The position numbers and the translations under genes are program-made. This document shows positions 1-5,351 of a DNA stretch of 6,115 bases, one piece after another (within the stretch, counting starts at the first letter, position 1; the number at the start of each line of letters is the position of its first letter). The stretch spans positions 1-6,115 of the forward strand of contig MHUY01000013.1 of assembly GCA_001825115.1 (NCBI GenBank). Direction: 5' to 3'. Below the pieces are notes generated by a model that was given only the letters and a program-made list of their open reading frames with translations, was not told the origin of the DNA and did not search any database. The stretch comes from Candidatus Yonathbacteria bacterium RIFOXYC2_FULL_47_9 (GTDB taxonomy: Bacteria; Patescibacteriota; Minisyncoccia; Phycocordibacterales; UBA1550).

Positions 1-695
1 CCCTGTCTGCAGACGTGATCATTACGCCGAGTGAGTATTTAAAAGCTATCATCACAAATTGGGGTGTGCCTGCTGAAAAGATCACGGTCATTTATAATGG
101 CTTTAGTGCGCCAGTACTTGCCGACGACAAGGCTACTCTCCGCAAAAAACTCGGGGTCGAAGGGTCCGCAATGCTCTCGGTTGGTCGCCTCGTTCCTTGG
201 AAAGGATTCCCGATGCTCATTGAGATGATGCCGAACCTGATAAGAGAGATTCCCGATGCTCATCTTTTAATCGCAGGCTCTGGACCCGACCAAGTACTCC
301 TCGAGAAAAAAGTTACCAAGCTCGGTCTTAACGAGCGTGTCACCTTTTTAGGGAAACTCTCACAAGAAAAACTTTTTGAATACATTAAAGCAAGCGATGT
401 GTTCGTCCTCAATACTTCCTACGAGGGATTCTCGCATCAGCTACTCGAAGTGATGGCACTCGGCACGCCGGTCATAACAACACCCGCCGGAGGAAATATC
501 GAGATACTTACCGATCAGGCGAACGGACTTCTTGTGCCATTTAATGAACAGGCACTTTTTGAAAAAGCGCTCAAAGAGCTTCATTCCAATAGAGAGGTAG
601 TTCAGTCATTAGTACAGGCCGCCCAAAAGAAATCACTTGAGTTTAGCGACGAGCGTATGCTCGGTGACCTGGTGCGTATTCTTGCGCAAGCATAA
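1..695 (+). CDS. GT4-type glycosyltransferase, 5'-truncated (C-terminal part)
   Basis: C-terminal part of a GT-B-fold sugar transferase that would move a nucleotide-activated sugar onto a glycan or lipid acceptor at the cytoplasmic face of the membrane. The reading frame is open from base 3 (residues LSAD before the GTG at 15), and ADVIITPSEYLK is a mid-protein GT4 motif, so the gene begins left of the window and the GTG at 15 is not the true start. Visible landmarks, counted from that GTG: VIYNGF at 25-30 (inter-domain linker), SVGRLVPWKGF at 55-65 (start of the nucleotide-sugar domain), LLIAGSGPD at 84-92, VTFLGKLS at 109-116, and the EX7E motif, Glu137 and Glu145, in SYEGFSHQLLEVMALGTPV. 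The N-terminal acceptor domain is mostly missing. It lies 20 bp upstream of a second glycosyltransferase on the same strand. The family is secure; the sugar and acceptor cannot be told from sequence. Confidence 0.9.
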   Translation, partial: LSADVIITPSEYLKAIITNWGVPAEKITVIYNGFSAPVLADDKATLRKKLGVEGSAMLSVGRLVPWKGFPMLIEMMPNLIREIPDAHLLIAGSGPDQVLLEKKVTKLGLNERVTFLGKLSQEKLFEYIKASDVFVLNTSYEGFSHQLLEVMALGTPVITTPAGGNIEILTDQANGLLVPFNEQALFEKALKELHSNREVVQSLVQAAQKKSLEFSDERMLGDLVRILAQA

Positions 696-703
696 TAGAG
701 GCA

Positions 704-709
704 TATACT
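704..709 (+). promoter_or_regulatory. Candidate -10 element (TATACT) for the second glycosyltransferase
   Basis: TATACT ends 6 nt before the ATG at 716. If the hexamer occupies -12 to -7, the predicted +1 is the A of the start codon, so the transcript would be leaderless. A -35 is weak: TTGCGC at 682-687 with a 16-bp spacer matches the consensus at three positions. The AGAGG at 697-701 lies 14 nt from the ATG, too far for a normal Shine-Dalgarno. It could also be just AT-rich spacer in an operon. Confidence 0.4.
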
Positions 710-715
710 ACCTAT

Positions 716-1822
716 ATGAACATTCTCTCCATCTCGTCAGACCGAAAACTTTTTGAGCCGGGAAGTGCGGTACGGTCGCGCACGCTTGAGTATGGTCGTC
801 TTGCTGACGAGCTCCATATTATTGTCTTTGCAAAACGCACGCTCGGTTTTCATAATGAGTCGTTTCCTCCCAACATTTTTCTCTACCCAACAAATGCGCA
901 CACGAGATGGGGGTATGTGCTACATGCGATCGTGCAGGCACGCAAACTTAAACGCCAGGGTGTTCACATCGACGTGGTGACCACACAGGACCCCTTTGAA
1001 GCAGGGTTCGCAGGATTTTTTATTGCACGCATCTTTGGTGCGAAACTTCACCTGCAAATTCACACGGATTTTATGAGTCCTTATTTTGCCCGTGAATCAT
1101 TTACCAACAGGGTGCGGGTATGGCTTGCGAAATTTCTCCTTCCGCGTGCCGATGCAGTACGCGTTGTTTCAGTGCGTATCAAAAAGTCTCTGGCGAACAT
1201 AGTAAAATCATCGACCCCGATTGCTGTGCTTCCGATTTTTGTTGACCCTACCGAACCCCACGCGGTTCCATCCGAAAATTTTCTCAAGAAAAAATATCCG
1301 CAATTCGATATGCATATCGTGATGGCCTCGCGCTTGTCGCCAGAAAAAAATATTCCGCTTGCCCTTGAGGCAATGCAGGAGATTGTAAAAGAGCATCCCA
1401 AAGTAGGTCTCGTTATTGTGGGGAGTGGTCCAGAAGAGGAGTATCTAAAAAAGCTCGTACAGAAACTGTATCTTGAGCAAACGGTTATGTTTGAAGGTTG
1501 GCAGGAAGATTTGAATAATTACTGTCACGCAGCGGACGCCTTCCTCCTTACTTCAAACTACGAAGGGTACGGCATGGTGGTTGTTGAGGCTCTTACTGCG
1601 GGATGTCCTGTTGTGATGGCGGACGTGGGTGTTGCGGGGGAGGTGGTACACAACGGCGAGAACGGCCTCGTGGTGCCGGTAGGTGACTGTAGGGCACTCG
1701 TGCGCGCGATTACGCGTGTCGTCACGGGTGGCGTGAAGTTCAATGTTGCCCCCCCAGACCTGCCAACTAAAGAAGAATACTTCGACGCATATAAAAAATC
1801 GTGGGAAGACGCCCTTTGCTAA
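716..1822 (+). CDS. GT4-type glycosyltransferase
   Basis: Complete 368-residue GT-B glycosyltransferase, a normal length for GT4. The N-terminal Rossmann half (about 1-185) starts MNILSISSDRKLFEPGSAVR and contains LHLQIHTDF at 111-119, the region where such enzymes carry an acceptor-side His. The C-terminal half has ASRLSPEKNIPLALEAM at 204-220 (donor phosphate loop), VGLVIVGSGPE at 230-240, VMFEGW at 257-262 and the EX7E pair Glu283/Glu291 in NYEGYGMVVVEALTAGCPVV. No signal peptide or membrane helix is evident, so it is probably a peripheral cytoplasmic enzyme. It follows the upstream glycosyltransferase by 20 bp, so the two may be co-transcribed, although a -10-like hexamer in the gap could give it its own start. 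ATG 716 is chosen because the first beta strand (NILSISS) begins immediately after it. It ends 6 nt before a strong inverted repeat. The last 30 or so residues (VAPPDLPTKEEYFDAYKKSW) look like the usual C-terminal helix. Donor and acceptor unknown. Confidence 0.93.
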   Translation: MNILSISSDRKLFEPGSAVRSRTLEYGRLADELHIIVFAKRTLGFHNESFPPNIFLYPTNAHTRWGYVLHAIVQARKLKRQGVHIDVVTTQDPFEAGFAGFFIARIFGAKLHLQIHTDFMSPYFARESFTNRVRVWLAKFLLPRADAVRVVSVRIKKSLANIVKSSTPIAVLPIFVDPTEPHAVPSENFLKKKYPQFDMHIVMASRLSPEKNIPLALEAMQEIVKEHPKVGLVIVGSGPEEEYLKKLVQKLYLEQTVMFEGWQEDLNNYCHAADAFLLTSNYEGYGMVVVEALTAGCPVVMADVGVAGEVVHNGENGLVVPVGDCRALVRAITRVVTGGVKFNVAPPDLPTKEEYFDAYKKSWEDALC

Positions 1823-1828
1823 CTAGTA

Positions 1829-1869
1829 TCAATACCTTCCCCGAGGACGGTCCTCGGGGAAGGTATTGA
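1829..1869. terminator. Perfect 20-bp inverted repeat between convergent genes, likely bidirectional terminator
   Basis: The left arm 1829-1848 (TCAATACCTTCCCCGAGGAC) is the exact reverse complement of 1850-1869, with one central base (1849); a real hairpin would open a loop of 3-5 nt. It fills almost the whole gap between the stop of the + glycosyltransferase (1822) and the stop of the minus-strand methyltransferase (1871), the usual place for a shared terminator. Against a classic intrinsic terminator: there is no T-tract directly after the stem on either strand. On + a run of five T occurs only at 1877-1881, inside the neighbouring gene; on minus there is none. Confidence 0.72.
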
Positions 1870-1870
1870 A

Positions 1871-2575
1871 CTAAGGTTTTTGCGTGCGGAGCATCACAAA
1901 AAAGTTTTCTTCTCCGCTGGGGCGACGGATCTTCTCAAGGCGTTCAGTTTTAAGTCCGGCTTCATTTGCGAGCGAGCGAAGTTCATGCATGGTGAGTGCG
2001 TGAACATACCGTGCATTTTTTTCTTTGCCAAAATCGAGGATGGCATCACCAAAGTCAGTATGAGTGCGACCGAGTATTTTTTTGAAAGCAAACTCAAGGA
2101 CAATCCCTGGTCGCGAGTGCCACACATTCCACGCAGTGACGACGATGAGTCCGCCAGGTTTTACTACTCGAGCCGCCTCACGGAGAAATTGCACACGGTA
2201 TGCGCGTGAGGGGATATGGTGGAGGACCGCAAACGAAACCACATTGTCGAACGATCGGTCAGGAAAGGGGAGCGCGAGTGCGTCTCCGACGACAAAGGTA
2301 GTCTGCGCTCGCTCGCGGTAGCACTCCCGTGCCACTCCGATTAGCCCCTCCGAAAAATCAATCCCGGTATAGTTGAGGGCCTTGCCTTCAAGTGCCCCCA
2401 AAAATCGCCCATTCCCGCAGCCTATGTCGAGGAGACGTGACCCTTCAGGGATGAGGTCACGGACAAAAAGGAGCTCCGACCAAAAGGTTCCCCGTGTCCG
2501 GGAAAACTCGGGAGCGATGGTGTCATACCCCGCGCGTGAAGCCTCGAGAAGTTCGTTTGCATATTCTTTGCGCAT
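1871..2575 (-). CDS. Class I SAM-dependent methyltransferase, Trm9-like (putative tRNA wobble-uridine methyltransferase)
   Basis: A 234-residue Rossmann methyltransferase. Numbered from the ATG at 2575: YDTIAPEFSRTR at 17-28 is the N-terminal signature seen in Trm9/ALKBH8-type enzymes; motif I is DIGCGNGRF at 50-58; GIDFS follows at 71-75 (acidic ribose-binding strand); GDALALPFPD at 97-106; FAVLHHIPSRAYR at 115-127, comparable to the HHWST..RR region of Trm9; KPGG at 139-142; a late RYVH (189-192) and ENFF near the C-terminus also fit that family. Known Trm9 methyl-esterifies cm5U34 of tRNA to mcm5U34; assigning that reaction here is inference, supported by elp3 lying divergently 22 bp away, since Elp3 makes the cm5U substrate. 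Yeast Trm9 needs the small partner Trm112; no such gene is in the window. ATG 2575 is preferred over the in-frame ATG at 2614, which would overlap elp3 by 17 bp and add a 13-residue extension outside the family core. Generic small-molecule methyltransferase remains possible. Confidence 0.85.
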   Translation of the reverse strand: MRKEYANELLEASRAGYDTIAPEFSRTRGTFWSELLFVRDLIPEGSRLLDIGCGNGRFLGALEGKALNYTGIDFSEGLIGVARECYRERAQTTFVVGDALALPFPDRSFDNVVSFAVLHHIPSRAYRVQFLREAARVVKPGGLIVVTAWNVWHSRPGIVLEFAFKKILGRTHTDFGDAILDFGKEKNARYVHALTMHELRSLANEAGLKTERLEKIRRPSGEENFFVMLRTQKP

Positions 2576-2597
2576 AAGTAGTATATGGCTATAATAC
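2576..2597. promoter_or_regulatory. 22-bp divergent promoter region between the Trm9-like gene and elp3
   Basis: This spacer must carry, or overlap, start signals for both genes. On + it contains TATAAT (2590-2595), ending 2 nt before the elp3 ATG, and a poorer TATATG (2582-2587). On minus it has TATACT (2585-2580), ending 4 nt before the ATG at 2575, and TATTAT (2596-2591), which is the other-strand reading of the same TATAATA heptamer. That heptamer fits the symmetric TATNATA pattern known for bidirectional -10 elements. No Shine-Dalgarno is seen for either gene. Any -35 elements would have to lie inside the opposite gene. Which hexamers are used cannot be decided from sequence. Confidence 0.5.
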
Positions 2598-4304
2598 ATG
2601 CTTTTCCAAGACATTAAAACCGAACGAGACCTCGACTTGCTTAAGCGTCGAATTACAACCGATAAAACGCTCTATGCGCGTATTGTGGAGCTGCGCCAGT
2701 ACATTCACCCAAAGCAGAACAAACCTGCGTCTGAGGGCCAAAATGAGCCCCAGGAGAGTATTTTAGAGCAAAACCCGGCTGTCCCGGAGGTGGTTCACGG
2801 CCCCCGTATGCCCACCAACGCCGAGATGCTCGCGCTCTACAAAGAAGTTGTAGCGAGAGGTGAGGAGGTGCCAAATCTGGACGCCGAGCTCATCCTCAAA
2901 AAACTCAAAACCCGCAGCAATTCAGGGGTGGCGGTCGTGTCGCTTTTAACCAAGCCGTTCCCGTGTCCGGGCCGCTGCACGTATTGTCCTACTGAAGTGA
3001 ATATGCCCAAGAGTTATCTTTCTAAAGAGCCTGCCGCAGCACGCGCGCTTGCGAACGATTTTGATCCATACAACCAGGTAACGAGCCGTCTTGATGCGCT
3101 CGTGATGAACGGCCACGAAACGGGCAAAATCGAAATGATTGCGATTGGCGGAACGTGGAGTTTTTATCATCCCGTGTATCAAGAAGAATTTCTCACCGAG
3201 TGCTACCGCGCCTGCAACAACTTTGGAATACCGAAAGATATGCAAACAAAGAAAGGAGAGAAGTCTCTGGCACAAATGCAGAAAGAGAACGAGACCGCAC
3301 CCACGCGTATTATTGGCCTTTCTGTCGAGACGCGCCCCGACTACATCACCACGTATGAAATCGAGCGTCTGCGTAAACTGGGCGTGACCAAGGTTGAGAT
3401 TGGCGTGCAACATCTCGATGACTCAGTACTCAAAGAAACCAAACGCGACATGAAGATTGCTACCGCAGCCGAGGCAACCGAGCGCCTCCGTAATGCAGGA
3501 CTCAAAGTGGTATATCATATGATGCCCAACCTTCCCGGCTCAACCCCCGAGCGTGACATTGAAATGTTTGGTGAGCTTTTTTCTGGTGAGGACTTTCATC
3601 CCGACATGCTCAAGATGTATCCGTGTATGGTGCTCGAAGGGAGCGAGCTTTTTGATATTTGGAAAGCGGGCGGCTTCACGCCATACACCGACGAGGAACT
3701 TTTTCGCGTACTGGTGGGGGCAAAAAAGCAGATACCAAAATATGTGCGTATCATTCGCGTGATTCGCGATATTCCCGCAACCTACATTCAGGCAGGAAGC
3801 ACTATCTCCAACCTCCGCCAGTGGCTCGAGGCCGATATGAAGAAAAATAATTGGCGCTGCAAATGCATTCGCTGTCGCGAGGTACGCGGCATGGTGGTTG
3901 ATCAAGAAAAGTTTCCGCTGACCCGCACGGACTACCGCACGCGAACGGGAACGGAAGTGTTCCTTTCTTTTGAGGAAGCAAACGAAGGCAAACTCGCATC
4001 GTTCCTCCGCTTGCGTCTTCCCGATAATAAGGGTGAGGAGTTTGCGGGTGGGACACTCGAGGTACTCCGCGGGGCCGCACTCGTGCGCGAACTTCATACC
4101 TACGGTCGCTTGATGCCGGTTGGTGCCACAGGGACGCAGAGCCAGCATGTGGGCTTCGGTAAACAGCTCCTTGTAGAGGCCGAGCGCATCGCCCGAGAGG
4201 CAGGCTATGAAAAAGTCGCCATCATCGCTGGTATCGGTGTCCGCGAATACTACCGCAAGAGAGGATACGAGCTTGAGGGCACCTATATGGTAAAATACCT
4301 CTAA
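2598..4304 (+). CDS. elp3: Elp3: radical SAM/GNAT tRNA uridine(34) C5-carboxymethylation enzyme
   Basis: Full-length 568-residue Elp3. In the known family, a radical SAM domain uses acetyl-CoA held by the GNAT domain to put a carboxymethyl group on C5 of U34 in tRNA. Domains: N-terminal tRNA-binding part about 1-110; radical SAM core about 111-400 with CPGRCTYC giving cluster ligands Cys123, Cys127 and Cys130 (CX3CX2C), IAIGGTWSFY at 181-190, GLSVETRPDY at 240-249, VEIGVQHLDDSVL at 266-278, MMPNLPGST at 308-316 and RVIRDIPATYIQAG at 387-400; a Cys-rich zinc-type linker RCKCIRC (Cys421, 423, 426); GNAT domain about 430-568 with the acetyl-CoA loop QHVGFGKQL at 516-524 and the YYRKRGY motif at 551-557. 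All key motifs are intact. Residues 41-66 are a Gln/Glu/Pro-rich, probably disordered insert. The domain order matches stand-alone bacterial Elp3; no other Elongator subunit is present. ATG 2598 is the only ATG before Met71, but a TATAAT ends 2 nt upstream, so a TTG at 2637 is a minor alternative. Confidence 0.96.
   Translation: MLFQDIKTERDLDLLKRRITTDKTLYARIVELRQYIHPKQNKPASEGQNEPQESILEQNPAVPEVVHGPRMPTNAEMLALYKEVVARGEEVPNLDAELILKKLKTRSNSGVAVVSLLTKPFPCPGRCTYCPTEVNMPKSYLSKEPAAARALANDFDPYNQVTSRLDALVMNGHETGKIEMIAIGGTWSFYHPVYQEEFLTECYRACNNFGIPKDMQTKKGEKSLAQMQKENETAPTRIIGLSVETRPDYITTYEIERLRKLGVTKVEIGVQHLDDSVLKETKRDMKIATAAEATERLRNAGLKVVYHMMPNLPGSTPERDIEMFGELFSGEDFHPDMLKMYPCMVLEGSELFDIWKAGGFTPYTDEELFRVLVGAKKQIPKYVRIIRVIRDIPATYIQAGSTISNLRQWLEADMKKNNWRCKCIRCREVRGMVVDQEKFPLTRTDYRTRTGTEVFLSFEEANEGKLASFLRLRLPDNKGEEFAGGTLEVLRGAALVRELHTYGRLMPVGATGTQSQHVGFGKQLLVEAERIAREAGYEKVAIIAGIGVREYYRKRGYELEGTYMVKYL
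4288..4296 (+). promoter_or_regulatory. Candidate extended -10 (TGG-TAAAAT) for the third glycosyltransferase
   Basis: Inside the last codons of elp3, TGG followed by TAAAAT (4291-4296) matches an extended -10 (TGn plus hexamer) and ends 9 nt before the ATG at 4306, predicting a start about 3 nt upstream of the codon. It could let the downstream glycan genes be expressed independently of elp3. It is only a pattern match within coding sequence. Confidence 0.25.
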
Positions 4305-4305
4305 T

Positions 4306-5340
4306 ATGCGCTTGCTCATCATTACCCAAAAAGTTGACCAGAACGACGACGTCCTCGGATTTTTTCACCGCTGGATTGCAGAGTTTGCAAAGCATGTAGA
4401 GCAAGTGACCGTCATTGCGCTTGGGGCGGGGGAGTATCATTTACCAAACAATGTCCGCGTATTTTCGCTCGGCAAAGAACGCGGTGTTTCGCGCCTCAGC
4501 TACATCATCAATTTTTATCGCCTAGTCTTTCGCGAGCGCAAAAACTACGACACCGCGTTTGTGCATATGAATCAGGAGTACGTGCTCCTGGGTGGGCTCC
4601 TATGGAAACTCCTCGGAAAAAAGATCACGATGTGGCGAAACCATCCTGCTGGCAGTTTGTTGACTCGCGTCGCGATGTTTTTTTCAGATAAACTTTTTTG
4701 CACGTCAAAATATTCATTTACCGCACGATCAAAAAAGACAGTGTTGATGCCAGCAGGAGCGGATACCGAGCTATTTCAAAGAAATGATCGTATCTCTCGT
4801 GCGCCACAATCGATTCTTTTTTTGGGAAGAATATCCCCCATCAAAAATATAGATGTGTTAATCGATGCACTACTAGAGGTTGACCAGGAGGGTTACGACT
4901 TCACCGCTACGGTGGTCGGTAAAGCTCTTCCTAAAGATGAAGCGTATGAGGCAATGATAAAAGACAGAGCAAAACCACTCCTTGATAAAGGAAAGATCAA
5001 GTTCGTGGGAAGTATTGCCAATCGTAAAACACCTGAAGTTTATAATGCACATGAACTTTTTGTGAACCTTACCGATTCAGGGTCATTCGACAAAACAATC
5101 CTCGAAGCGATGGCCTGCGAGTGTATTACGCTTGTCAGCAACAAATCTTTTACAGGGATGATTCCGAACCAGTTTATTTTTACAGAAAAAGATCCTCCTG
5201 ACCTTGCGCGCAAGATTATTAAAGCACTGTCGCTTTCAGATGAAGAAAAAACCAAGACAACGCAAGCTTCAAGGAAGTTCGTTTATGAACATCATTCACT
5301 TGCGTCTCTTGCCGAGCAGATTATAAAAGAGGTAAAGTAG
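4306..5340 (+). CDS. GT4-like glycosyltransferase with atypical EX7E motif
   Basis: Complete 344-residue GT-B-type glycosyltransferase. The N-terminal half opens MRLLIITQKVDQNDDVLGFFHRWI, then MWRNHPAG at 109-116 and a linker FCTSKYSF at 131-138. The donor-binding half has ILFLGRISPIKNIDVLIDAL at 170-189, a normal GRxxxxKN phosphate loop, TATVVGKALP at 200-209, IKFVGSI at 231-237 and LFVNLTDSGSFDKTILEAMACE at 251-272. In the last, Glu267 is the second Glu of EX7E, but the position of the first (eight residues before) is Gly259. The remaining fold signature is strong, and the DK-x-x-L-E-A-M-A pattern suggests a recognised variant rather than a dead enzyme. No membrane helix is evident. It starts one base after the elp3 stop (TAATATG), so translational coupling with elp3 is likely, although its role belongs with the glycan genes on both sides. 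The sugar and acceptor are unknown. Confidence 0.9.
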   Translation: MRLLIITQKVDQNDDVLGFFHRWIAEFAKHVEQVTVIALGAGEYHLPNNVRVFSLGKERGVSRLSYIINFYRLVFRERKNYDTAFVHMNQEYVLLGGLLWKLLGKKITMWRNHPAGSLLTRVAMFFSDKLFCTSKYSFTARSKKTVLMPAGADTELFQRNDRISRAPQSILFLGRISPIKNIDVLIDALLEVDQEGYDFTATVVGKALPKDEAYEAMIKDRAKPLLDKGKIKFVGSIANRKTPEVYNAHELFVNLTDSGSFDKTILEAMACECITLVSNKSFTGMIPNQFIFTEKDPPDLARKIIKALSLSDEEKTKTTQASRKFVYEHHSLASLAEQIIKEVK

Positions 5341-5342
5341 GA
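5339..5342 (+). promoter_or_regulatory. Weak ribosome binding site (AGGA) for the exostosin-like gene
   Basis: AGGA overlaps the stop codon of the preceding glycosyltransferase and sits 9 nt before the ATG at 5352. It is the only start in the window with even a modest Shine-Dalgarno at a workable distance, and it supports ATG 5352. Confidence 0.4.
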
Positions 5343-5351
5343 TATTACGTT

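Noticed and set aside
15..17. GTG as true start of the first glycosyltransferase
   Set aside because: The frame is open to the window edge, the residue just before it (Asp) fits the conserved AD-V-I-x-PSEY motif, and the whole acceptor domain would be missing.
1081..1401. 106-codon minus-strand frame opposite the second glycosyltransferase
   Set aside because: Shadow of a clearly coding + gene; the translation has no recognisable pattern.
1829..1869. Insertion-sequence end or CRISPR repeat
   Set aside because: Only one copy is seen, no transposase is nearby, and the convergent-gene position explains it better as a terminator-type hairpin.
1880..2209. 109-codon + strand frame opposite the methyltransferase
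   Set aside because: The minus frame has the full set of methyltransferase motifs; the + frame has none and lies just after the terminator hairpin.
2576..2614. ATG at 2614 as start of the Trm9-like methyltransferase
   Set aside because: It would overlap elp3 by 17 bp and add MSWKSMYYSHILL, which does not look like the family; ATG 2575 leaves a normal N-terminus and room for a promoter. Not excluded experimentally.
2946..3413. 155-codon open frame on the minus strand inside elp3
   Set aside because: Antisense shadow of the radical SAM core, with no family features and no start signals.
3540..4322. 260-codon open frame on the minus strand opposite elp3
   Set aside because: It lies wholly against a gene with intact catalytic motifs, its translation shows no recognisable domain, and G/C-rich third positions of elp3 readily create such antisense frames.
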